Positions 57,029-64,000 of a stretch of 64,000 nt of DNA are shown in pieces. The notes under the pieces are model-generated. The model did no database searches. It worked only from the letters and a program-made list of their open reading frames with translations, and was not told where the DNA came from. Source of the stretch: Pseudomonas versuta (GTDB lineage Bacteria; Pseudomonadota; Gammaproteobacteria; Pseudomonadales; Pseudomonadaceae). The first letter of the stretch is position 1; each line of letters starts with the position of its first letter. The stretch spans positions 496,001-560,000 of the forward strand of contig NZ_CP012676.1 in assembly GCF_001294575.1 (NCBI RefSeq), in the 5' to 3' direction. Both the position numbers and the translations under genes were made by a program.

Positions 57029-57931
57029 ATGATATTGCAGTACCCCACTATCGCCGATTGCGTCGGCAACACTCCGCTGGTGCGCCTGCAGCGCCTGGCT
57101 GGAGACACCACCAACACCTTGTTGCTCAAGCTCGAAGGGAATAACCCTGCGGGTTCGGTCAAGGATCGCCCGGCTCTGTCGATGATCAGCCGCGCCGAAA
57201 CGCGCGGCCAGATCCAGGCCGGCGATACCTTGATTGAAGCCACCTCGGGCAATACCGGGATTGCGCTGGCCATGGCTGCCGCAATCAAGGGCTACAAGAT
57301 GATCCTGATCATGCCCGACAACTCCAGTGCCGAGCGCAAGGCTGCCATGACCGCGTATGGCGCCGAGTTGATTCTGGTCAGTCAGGAGGAGGGCATGGAA
57401 GGGGCCCGCGACCTGGCCGACAAGATGCAGGCCGAAGGCCGCGGCAAGGTGCTCGACCAGTTCGCCAACGGTGATAACCCCGAGGCGCATTACACCAGCA
57501 CCGGCCCGGAAATCTGGCGTCAGACCCAAGGCACGATTACCCACTTCATCAGTTCGATGGGCACCACTGGTACCATCATGGGTGTTTCGCGCTACCTCAA
57601 AGAACAAAACCCGGATGTACAGATCGTCGGTTTACAGCCGATGGAAGGCGCTGCCATTCCGGGCATCCGTCGGTGGCCGCATGAGTATCTGCCGAAGATC
57701 TATCAGGCCGACCGGGTTGACCGGATCGTCGATATGGCCCAGCGCGAAGCCGAAGACGTGATGCGTCGTCTGGCCCGCGAAGAAGGCATTTTCTGCGGTG
57801 TGTCTTCCGGCGGGGCAGTGGCAGCGATGCTTCGCTTGTCGCAAGAAGTCGAAAATGCGGTGATGGTCGCGATCATTTGCGACCGGGGCGATCGTTACCT
57901 GTCGACCGGCATTTACGATGAGCCCAACTGA
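57029..57931 (+). CDS. cysM: Cysteine synthase B (CysM)
   Basis: This 300-residue PLP enzyme makes cysteine (or S-sulfocysteine) from O-acetylserine. Motifs: the PLP lysine in [12 protein letters not shown] near residue 45, the substrate loop [19 protein letters not shown] and the phosphate-binding [13 protein letters not shown] 57029 gives the family N-terminus [20 protein letters not shown]. Its stop overlaps the rlmD start by one base, so translation is coupled. Confidence 0.95.
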   Translation: MILQYPTIADCVGNTPLVRLQRLAGDTTNTLLLKLEGNNPAGSVKDRPALSMISRAETRGQIQAGDTLIEATSGNTGIALAMAAAIKGYKMILIMPDNSSAERKAAMTAYGAELILVSQEEGMEGARDLADKMQAEGRGKVLDQFANGDNPEAHYTSTGPEIWRQTQGTITHFISSMGTTGTIMGVSRYLKEQNPDVQIVGLQPMEGAAIPGIRRWPHEYLPKIYQADRVDRIVDMAQREAEDVMRRLAREEGIFCGVSSGGAVAAMLRLSQEVENAVMVAIICDRGDRYLSTGIYDEPN

Positions 57932-59283
57932 TGGCTAAGCAAGAAAGAGGTCTGCGCTTCCAGCCAGCTGGAGGCACCAAGGCCCCGCAAGTGCCTGTGG
58001 GCAAGAAACAGCGATTGAGCATCGAACGCCTGGCGAACGACGGTCGTGGCATTGCCTTTGTTGAAGGCCGTACCTGGTTTGTGTCGGGTGCCCTGGCCGG
58101 TGAGGAAGTTGAAGCACGGGTTTTGGGTGCGCACGCTAAGGTCGTCGAAGCGCGTACCGAACGCGTATTCAAGGCCAGCGACGTACGACGCGTGGCCCCT
58201 TGCGTACATGCGGGCAAATGCGGTGGTTGCAGCGTTCAACACTTGCCCCATGAAGAGCAGCTTGCACTGAAACAGCGCATGCTCGCCGAGCAACTGTCCC
58301 GTGTTGCCGGTGTCGAACCACTGGAGTGGGCACCGCCGCTGACCGGCCCCGAGTTTGGCTATCGCCGCCGGGCCCGTATTGCGGTGCGTTGGGATGCACG
58401 GGCCAAGCACCTGGAGGTCGGCTTCCGCGCTGCCGGCAGTCAGGACATCGTGGCCATCGATCACTGTCTGGTGCTGGTACAGGCTTTGCAACCTGTCATG
58501 GCCGGGTTGCCTGCCATGTTGCGTCAACTGAGCAACCCCAAGGCTTTGGGGCATGTGGAATTGTTCAGTGGTTCGGCGATTGCCGTGTTGCTGCGCCATA
58601 TGGCACCGCTCAACGATGCCGATATGCAGGTTTTACAAGATTTTTGCCGTACCCATGACGCCCAATTATGGCTGCATGGCGACGCGGGGCCGCAGCCGGT
58701 CGATGCTAGCCAGAGCCTGGGCTACCGTTTGCAAACGTGGGGTCTGGAGTTGGCCTATCGTCCGGGTGATTTTGTTCAAGTCAACGCCGGCGTCAACGAA
58801 TCCATGGTGGCTCAAGCATTAGCGTGGCTTGATCCGCAAGCTGACGAACGGGTTCTTGACTTGTTCTGTGGGCTGGGTAACTTCGCATTACCGCTGGCGC
58901 GCCAGGTGCGCGAAGTGGTGGCTGTCGAAGGCGTTGCGACTATGGTCGAACGCGCCGCGCAAAACGCGGTCAGCAACAACCTGCATAATGCAGCGTTTTT
59001 TCAGGCTGACTTGTCGCAGCCGCTGGTTGACGCAGCATGGACCAAAGAGGGTTTTGCAGCCGTGCTCCTCGACCCGCCGCGTGACGGGGCCTATGAAATA
59101 GTGCGCCAGCTGTCGGCTCTGGGAGCCAGGCGTGTGGTGTATGTGTCGTGCAATCCGGCCACGCTGGCGCGCGACACCGTTGAGTTGATGAAACAGGGTT
59201 ATCGGTTAAAACGTGCCGCAATCCTCGATATGTTCCCGCAAACAGCGCATGTCGAGGCGATGGCGTTATTTGAAGCAGACTAG
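57931..59283 (+). CDS. rlmD: 23S rRNA (uracil-1939-C5)-methyltransferase RlmD
   Basis: This 450-residue enzyme (formerly RumA) methylates U1939 of 23S rRNA. It has an N-terminal TRAM domain ([20 protein letters not shown]), the Fe-S cluster cysteines [10 protein letters not shown] plus a downstream Cys, the SAM motif [16 protein letters not shown], and the catalytic Cys in [13 protein letters not shown]. It follows cysM with a one-base overlap and precedes relA, as in other pseudomonads. Confidence 0.95.
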   Translation: MAKQERGLRFQPAGGTKAPQVPVGKKQRLSIERLANDGRGIAFVEGRTWFVSGALAGEEVEARVLGAHAKVVEARTERVFKASDVRRVAPCVHAGKCGGCSVQHLPHEEQLALKQRMLAEQLSRVAGVEPLEWAPPLTGPEFGYRRRARIAVRWDARAKHLEVGFRAAGSQDIVAIDHCLVLVQALQPVMAGLPAMLRQLSNPKALGHVELFSGSAIAVLLRHMAPLNDADMQVLQDFCRTHDAQLWLHGDAGPQPVDASQSLGYRLQTWGLELAYRPGDFVQVNAGVNESMVAQALAWLDPQADERVLDLFCGLGNFALPLARQVREVVAVEGVATMVERAAQNAVSNNLHNAAFFQADLSQPLVDAAWTKEGFAAVLLDPPRDGAYEIVRQLSALGARRVVYVSCNPATLARDTVELMKQGYRLKRAAILDMFPQTAHVEAMALFEAD

Positions 59284-59402
59284 GACGTCTGTCTATTTCG
59301 ACGGACCCGCAACCGCGTGCTGCTGAGCTCTGCAGCATGCGGCTGGTATTAGGGTCGGTGATTTTGACACATTGAATCTGTGTCGTAGGGAAGGTAAGCA
59401 AG

Positions 59403-61655
59403 ATGGTACAGGTCAGAGCACACCAGCCGATCAACACCGACGGCAGTCTCAACCTCGAGGCATGGCTTGATCATGCGGTGAGTGTCGATATGGCGCTGGA
59501 CCGTGAAGCCTTGAAAGAAGCGTGCGAGTTTGCGCGTGAGGCGGAACAGCAAGCCAATGCGGCAAAAAACCTGTGGACCGAAGGCATGTCTAGCTTTAGG
59601 ACCGGTTTGGAAATCGCCGAGATTCTCGCTGATCTCAAGCTGGATCAAGACTCTCTGGTGGCCGCGATTCTTTATCGCTGTGTTCGCGAAGGGCAGGTGT
59701 TGTTGCCTGCCGTCAGCCAGCGTTTTGGCCCGGTTGTGGCCAAACTGATTGATGGCGTGCTGCGCATGGCCGCCATCAGCGCCAGTCTCAGTCCGCGTCA
59801 ATCCATGGTGTTGGGCACTCAGGGCCAGGTCGAGAATCTGCGCAAGATGCTCGTTGCCATGGTCGATGACGTGCGTGTCGCACTGATCAAGCTGGCCGAA
59901 CGTACCTGCGCCATTCGTGCGGTCAAGAATGCGCCGGATGAAAAGCGCAATCGCGTTGCCCGCGAAGTCTTCGATATCTATGCGCCGCTGGCGCACCGTC
60001 TGGGTATCGGCCATATCAAGTGGGAGCTGGAAGACTTGTCCTTCCGCTACCTTGAGCCTGAACAATACAAACAGATTGCCACTTTGCTGCATGAGCGCCG
60101 GCTTGATCGTGAGCGCTTTATCAGTGACGTGATGAACCAGTTGCGTACTGAACTGGTGGCCACCGGGGTTGATGCCGATATCAGCGGCCGGGCCAAGCAC
60201 ATCTATTCCATCTGGCGCAAAATGCAGCGCAAGGGACTTGCCTTCAGCCAGATCTATGATGTGCGTGCGGTTCGGGTTCTGGTCCCGGAGATGCGCGATT
60301 GCTACACCGCATTGGGTATCGTCCACACGTTGTGGCGACATATCCCCAAAGAATTCGATGACTACATCGCCAACCCCAAGGAGAACGGTTACCGCTCACT
60401 GCACACTGCGGTGATCGGGCCTGAAGGCAAGGTTCTGGAAGTGCAGATTCGCACCCATGCCATGCACGAAGAAGCCGAGCTGGGGGTTTGTGCGCACTGG
60501 CGGTACAAGGGCACCGACGTCAAGGCCGGGTCCAATCAGTACGAAGAGAAGATTTCGTGGTTGCGCCAGGTGCTGGAGTGGCACGAAGAACTGGGTGACA
60601 TTGGCGGCCTTGCCGAGCAGTTGCGGGTCGATATCGAGCCGGACCGGGTTTATATCTTCACCCCGGACGGCCATGCGATCGATTTGCCCAAAGGCTCCAC
60701 GCCACTGGACTTCGCATACCGGGTGCACACCGAGATCGGCCATAACTGCCGTGGCGCCAAGATCAACGGGCGCATCGTACCGCTCAACTACACCCTGCAA
60801 ACGGGTGAGCAAGTCGAGATCATCACCAGCAAGCACGGCACGCCGAGCCGCGACTGGCTGAACCCGAATCTGGGCTACATCACCACGTCCCGGGCGCGGG
60901 CCAAGATCGTTCACTGGTACAAATTGCAGGCTCGCGACCAGAACGTCGCCGCCGGTAAAACCTTGCTTGAGCGCGAGTTGAGCCGCCTGGGCTTGCCGGG
61001 TGTGGACTACGAGAAGCTCGCCGACAAAGCCAACATGCGAACCGCCGAGGACATGTACGCGGCGCTCGGTGCCGGCGACCTGCGCTTGGCGCAACTGATC
61101 AACCTGGCGCAACAGCTGGTCGAACCTGAGCGCGGCAACGAGCAGATGGAGCTTATCCCGCGCAAGGCCACCGGTTACAAACCGGGCAAGCGTGGAGACA
61201 TCCAGATCGAGGGCGTAGGCAACCTGCTGACCCAAATGGCCGGTTGCTGCCAGCCATTGCCGGGCGATGCGATTGTCGGCTACATCACCCTGGGCCGTGG
61301 CGTCAGCATTCACCGCCAGGACTGCGCCTCGGTGCTGCAACTGGGCAGCCGTGAGCCTGAGCGGATCATTCAGGTGAACTGGGGGCCGATCCCGGTCTCG
61401 ACCTATCCGGTCGATATCGAGATCCGTGCCTACGACCGCTCGGGGCTGTTGCGTGACGTGTCGCAGGTACTGCTCAACGAGCGGATCAACGTGCTGGCGG
61501 TCAATACCCGCTCGAACAAGGAGAACAACACTGCGTTGATGTCTCTGACCATCGAGATTCCGGGGCTGGATGCATTGGGGCGTTTGCTGGGGCGAATCTC
61601 ACAGTTGCCCAACATCATCGAAACCCGTCGTATAGGGCGCAGCGAGCCACGCTGA
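59403..61655 (+). CDS. relA: (p)ppGpp synthetase RelA
   Basis: This 750-residue protein has the RelA layout: a degenerate hydrolase domain in the first 200 residues (the HD metal motif is absent around ILYRCVREGQVLL), a synthetase domain (GRAKHIYSIWRKMQRKG; DVRAVRVLVPEMRDCYTALG; NPKENGYRSLHTAV), TGS near 405-465 (IFTPDGHAIDLPKGSTPLDF), a zinc-finger region with CC (MAGCCQPLPGD) and a C-terminal ACT domain. It makes (p)ppGpp on stalled ribosomes. GGGAAGG lies upstream of the ATG. mazG follows. Confidence 0.97.
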   Translation: MVQVRAHQPINTDGSLNLEAWLDHAVSVDMALDREALKEACEFAREAEQQANAAKNLWTEGMSSFRTGLEIAEILADLKLDQDSLVAAILYRCVREGQVLLPAVSQRFGPVVAKLIDGVLRMAAISASLSPRQSMVLGTQGQVENLRKMLVAMVDDVRVALIKLAERTCAIRAVKNAPDEKRNRVAREVFDIYAPLAHRLGIGHIKWELEDLSFRYLEPEQYKQIATLLHERRLDRERFISDVMNQLRTELVATGVDADISGRAKHIYSIWRKMQRKGLAFSQIYDVRAVRVLVPEMRDCYTALGIVHTLWRHIPKEFDDYIANPKENGYRSLHTAVIGPEGKVLEVQIRTHAMHEEAELGVCAHWRYKGTDVKAGSNQYEEKISWLRQVLEWHEELGDIGGLAEQLRVDIEPDRVYIFTPDGHAIDLPKGSTPLDFAYRVHTEIGHNCRGAKINGRIVPLNYTLQTGEQVEIITSKHGTPSRDWLNPNLGYITTSRARAKIVHWYKLQARDQNVAAGKTLLERELSRLGLPGVDYEKLADKANMRTAEDMYAALGAGDLRLAQLINLAQQLVEPERGNEQMELIPRKATGYKPGKRGDIQIEGVGNLLTQMAGCCQPLPGDAIVGYITLGRGVSIHRQDCASVLQLGSREPERIIQVNWGPIPVSTYPVDIEIRAYDRSGLLRDVSQVLLNERINVLAVNTRSNKENNTALMSLTIEIPGLDALGRLLGRISQLPNIIETRRIGRSEPR

Positions 61656-61663
61656 GGCAACAC

Positions 61664-61680
61664 CAAGCTCGCTCCTGCAG
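61664..61680. repeat. REP half-site remnant
   Basis: AAGCTCGCTCCTGCAGG matches the right half of the REP family. No left half is present; it lies between relA and mazG. Confidence 0.5.
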
Positions 61681-61703
61681 GGTAATGTGGAATAGAGATT
61701 GCG

Positions 61704-62537
61704 ATGTACACACTTGATGATCTGCTTAACCTCATGGCCCGTCTGCGCGACCCGCAGTACGGCTGCCCGTGGGATATCAAACAAACCTACGCCACGATCG
61801 TGCCCTATACCCTCGAAGAAGCTTACGAAGTGGCTGATGCCATTGAGCGAAGCGATTTTGAACACTTACAGGGCGAACTGGGCGATCTGCTGTTCCAGGT
61901 GGTGTATTACAGCCAGCTGGCCCGGGAAGAAGGGCGGTTTGAATTCGCCGGGGTGATCGACAGCATTACCCGCAAGCTGATTCGTCGTCATCCCCATGTA
62001 TTCCCCACGGGCGATCTGTATGCGCCGCTGGACGTACCTCGCTTGAGCGAAGAGCAGGTCAAGGTGCGCTGGGATGAGATCAAGGCCGAGGAGCGAGCAG
62101 AAAAGTCCACGGCCCCCGAGCAGTTGTCCTTGCTCGATGACGTGCCTGTGGCCTTGCCTGCCTTGTCCCGGGCCGCCAAGTTACAAAAGCGGGCGGCGCA
62201 GGTGGGGTTTGACTGGCCGGCGGCCTTGCCGGTACTGGACAAGGTGCGTGAAGAGCTGGACGAAGTGCTCGAGGCCATGGCGGACAACGATTCGGTGGCA
62301 ATCCATGATGAGATTGGCGACCTGCTGTTTTCGGTAGTGAACCTGGCGCGGCATCTTAAAGTTGACCCCGAAACGGCCTTGCGCGGTGCCAATGCTAAAT
62401 TTGATCGACGTTTCCGGTTTATTGAGCAGGCATTGCGCGATACCCTGCGTCCCATTGAAAATTGCACCCTTGAAGACCTGGACGCCCTGTGGGGCGAAGC
62501 CAAGCGTCAGGAAAAGAATTTACCCAGCTGCGGCTGA
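61704..62537 (+). CDS. mazG: Nucleoside triphosphate pyrophosphohydrolase MazG
   Basis: This 277-residue cytoplasmic enzyme hydrolyses NTPs to NMPs and pyrophosphate. Two MazG helical domains are visible: the first with LEEAYEVADAIE and GELGDLLFQVVYYSQLA (residues 28-75), the second with VREELDEVLEAM and HDEIGDLLFSVVNLARHL near 180-220, both holding the EExxE/ExxD metal ligands. It follows relA by 48 bases. MazG is reported to lower (p)ppGpp-related effects in E. coli. Confidence 0.95.
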   Translation: MYTLDDLLNLMARLRDPQYGCPWDIKQTYATIVPYTLEEAYEVADAIERSDFEHLQGELGDLLFQVVYYSQLAREEGRFEFAGVIDSITRKLIRRHPHVFPTGDLYAPLDVPRLSEEQVKVRWDEIKAEERAEKSTAPEQLSLLDDVPVALPALSRAAKLQKRAAQVGFDWPAALPVLDKVREELDEVLEAMADNDSVAIHDEIGDLLFSVVNLARHLKVDPETALRGANAKFDRRFRFIEQALRDTLRPIENCTLEDLDALWGEAKRQEKNLPSCG

Positions 62538-62559
62538 GTTTGCCTAAGTGAGTAAGTAG

Positions 62560-63105
62560 ATGAGTATTTCCCTACGCGACCAGTTGCTCAAAGCCGGACT
62601 GGTCAACGAGAAGCAGGCCAAACAGGCCGGCAAAGAAAAGCAAAAACAGCAACGCTTGGTACACAAAGGCCAGATTGAGCAGGACGACACTCAACAGCGT
62701 CTGGCCGCCGAAGCCAAGGCCGAGAAGGTCAAGCGCGACCAGGAGCTCAATCGCCAGCAGCAGGAAAAGGTCGAGCAAAAGGCCCGTGCAGCACAGATCA
62801 AGCAATTGATCGAAGTCTCGCGTCTGCCCAAGCTGACCACCGAGGATTACTACAACTTTGTAGACGACAAGAAGGTCAAGCGCCTGTCGGTCAACACCTT
62901 GATGCGCAACAAGCTGGCCAATGGTGCGTTGGCGATTGTGCAGCACCAGGGTGGCTATGAAGTGATTCCGCGTGAGGCGGCATTGAAGATCCAGGAGCGC
63001 GACCCGCGTCGTATTGTCCAGCTCAACATCCTGACCGAGGTCAAGACGCCGGAGGAGGACGACCCGTACGCGGCCTATCAGATCCCTGACGATCTGATGT
63101 GGTAA
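62560..63105 (+). CDS. DUF2058 protein (YaiL-like)
   Basis: This 181-residue cytoplasmic protein has the family start SLRDQLLKAGLVNEKQAKQA, a long charged helical region rich in Lys/Gln/Glu up to about residue 85, and a globular C-terminal part (LPKLTTEDYYNFVDDKKVKR; NGALAIVQHQGGYEVIPRE). E. coli YaiL is ribosome- or nucleoprotein-associated in some annotations, but the function is not established. It follows mazG by 22 bases and is followed by a REP and a terminator. Confidence 0.9.
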   Translation: MSISLRDQLLKAGLVNEKQAKQAGKEKQKQQRLVHKGQIEQDDTQQRLAAEAKAEKVKRDQELNRQQQEKVEQKARAAQIKQLIEVSRLPKLTTEDYYNFVDDKKVKRLSVNTLMRNKLANGALAIVQHQGGYEVIPREAALKIQERDPRRIVQLNILTEVKTPEEDDPYAAYQIPDDLMW

Positions 63106-63107
63106 GG

Positions 63108-63167
63108 CTGTAGGAGCGAGCTGCTCGCGATCTTTCAAGATCAAATGCTGCGAGCAAGTATTTGCAG
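63108..63167. repeat. REP-like palindrome
   Basis: CTGTAGGAGCGAGCTGCTCGCGATCTT and an imperfect inverted half ending GCGAGCAAGTATTTGCAG. It begins two bases after the DUF2058 stop. Confidence 0.75.
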
Positions 63168-63178
63168 TCTCAGATACG

Positions 63179-63210
63179 ACAAACCCCGCTTCGGCGGGGT
63201 TTGTGTTTTT
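63179..63210 (+). terminator. Rho-independent terminator after DUF2058 gene
   Basis: ACAAACCCCGC-TTCG-GCGGGGTTTGT is an 11-bp stem followed by GTTTTT. It ends the relA-mazG-DUF2058 direction and faces a small convergent gene. Confidence 0.92.
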
Positions 63211-63231
63211 CAAGTCTGTAGTTTCAGTGAT

Positions 63232-63414
63232 TCATGCCTGAAGTTTCTGCGCTTCCAGCTTTTCCAGCTCTGCCTTATAGCTTTGAGCGTCGCTTTCGCG
63301 GTGGAACATACCAACCAGCACGTCTTCCTGGTGCACGTCCCACAGGTGAACACCGTGGGCCACAAGCTGGTGGAACATACGTGAATCGTCGCGTTCAGTT
63401 ACTTTGATAGTCAT
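63232..63414 (-). CDS. Small conserved hypothetical protein (60 aa)
   Basis: This 60-residue soluble protein starts MTIKVTERDDSRMFHQLVAH and contains HLWDVHQEDVLVGMFHRESDAQSY, with a charged helical end. GGAG lies 11 bases before ATG 63414; an in-frame extension upstream looks like leader sequence. No domain was recognised. Confidence 0.7.
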   Translation of the reverse strand: MTIKVTERDDSRMFHQLVAHGVHLWDVHQEDVLVGMFHRESDAQSYKAELEKLEAQKLQA

Positions 63415-63739
63415 CTGCTTGCTCCAAATTCTGATGGGGATCTGCGGCAAGGCGTCGCAGGCCTTCTTTATAGAATTTGTTAGCTTCCTAAGTAAATAGC
63501 CAATTGTCATGCTGTCATGTCGTTAAAAACGCCTAAACGCTGCAGCCCTTTAACGACGGGGTGTTTACGTAATTGGCCGATAGTTTTATGACAAAAGTTT
63601 CATGTTCGAAGGCTTTTTTGATGGCAGGAGAGGTTTGCATCAGCTCCTACGGGGGGAGCGCTTTTGCACTCAGATATGACGCTCAGAAACGAAAAAACCT
63701 CGCCGAAGCGAGGTTTTTGTCGTGAAGCCAGTTGCTAAC
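63415..63739. other. Intergenic region between two minus-strand genes
   Basis: This 325-base gap holds the terminator at 63692-63719. On the minus strand, near 63465-63500, there is an AT-rich stretch with TTTACT and TATAAA that could be the promoter of the 60-residue gene. No further gene was seen. Confidence 0.45.
63692..63719 (-). terminator. Terminator of the DUF3108 gene
   Basis: On the minus strand AACCTCGC-TTCG-GCGAGGTT is followed by a T run. It begins 20 bases past the stop at 63740. Confidence 0.9.
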
Positions 63740-64000
63740 TCAATTGCCTTTGACGGTTTTGCCATTCACCGTGCCGTCCAGCAGCATGATGTTGTATTCC
63801 TTGCCGTCTTTTTCAACCTGACGCAATTTTACCAGCAGGCCATCCCAGTTCTTGGCGAACCACATTTCAGTGATGCGCTTGTTCTGGGACGGATCGCGAA
63901 CACGTTCAACCTTGATCGCATCTACCTTGCCGGCTTTGGTGTCGACTACTTCCGGGCCAATGACGCGGAAGTCATAGGTGTCTACGTCATTGCCGTCGAC
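63740..64000 (-). CDS. DUF3108-domain protein, C-terminal part
   Basis: The frame is open through the right edge, so 86 C-terminal residues are seen and the start lies outside. The segment with RITEMWFAKNWDGLLVKLRQ and EYNIMLLDGTVNGKTVKGN matches the end of DUF3108 proteins, which are usually exported and of unknown function. In pseudomonads such a gene commonly lies beside purN-purM, beyond this window. It ends before a good terminator. Confidence 0.75.
   Translation of the reverse strand, partial: VDGNDVDTYDFRVIGPEVVDTKAGKVDAIKVERVRDPSQNKRITEMWFAKNWDGLLVKLRQVEKDGKEYNIMLLDGTVNGKTVKGN

Noticed and set aside
63625..63665. REP element near the right end
   Set aside because: Only AGCTCCTACGGGGGGAGC is loosely similar, with too few matching bases to call.

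Overview
The window is chromosomal DNA of a Pseudomonas, most likely of the P. fluorescens lineage. Evidence: closely recognisable Pseudomonas proteins (GroEL, ColR/ColS, BifA, GacS, RelA), Pseudomonas gene order, and at least a dozen REP-type palindromes built on GTAGGAGCGAGC or a second consensus. No phage, insertion sequence, integrase, CRISPR array, rRNA or tRNA was recognised. Both ends cut genes: a HugZ-like haem-binding protein at the left and a DUF3108 protein at the right.

Region 1 (1-21.7 kb) is conserved backbone: fxsA, the groES-groEL heat-shock operon with a sigma-32-like promoter, an LtaS-type phosphoglycerol transferase, the metal-sensing ColR/ColS system with a methyltransferase, an InaA-type LPS kinase and a tiny exported protein. 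Next comes an iron-related imelysin locus (two imelysins, a di-haem oxidoreductase, a DUF1513 protein), then bifA, sodB, an ArgP regulator divergent from an ACT-domain/ArgO exporter operon, an epimerase and a coiled-coil membrane protein.

Region 2 (21.8-35.4 kb) is more accessory and metabolic: a DHA2 exporter, pobA/pobR, two LysR regulators, an MBL-fold protein, an oxidoreductase, a thiamine-diphosphate decarboxylase resembling AruI, an AraC regulator, small enzymes, an exported protein made of 13-residue tandem repeats, and a membrane protein with a fourfold internal repeat.

Region 3 (35.4-44.7 kb) handles C4/C5-dicarboxylates: a KgtP-like permease, a DctB/DctD-type two-component system downstream of a phosphopantetheinyl transferase, phoP-phoQ, and dctA. 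Both permease genes have a sigma-54 promoter preceded by two palindromes of the same form, GCGG-N4-CCGC. This suggests that the sigma-54 activator encoded between them controls both. It is the most informative new observation in the window.

Region 4 (44.7-64 kb) is backbone again: sprT, a Yip1 protein, ttcA, a divergent Tag-family glycosylase, arsC-wrbA-DUF2069, a TlpA-like lipoprotein, a META lipoprotein, ldhA, gacS, a second OmpR-type two-component pair, cysM-rlmD, relA, mazG, a DUF2058 protein and small hypotheticals. I found no clearly new large multigene system. The most interesting items are the shared dicarboxylate operators, the tandem-repeat exported protein, the fourfold-repeat membrane protein and several small or degenerate family members.
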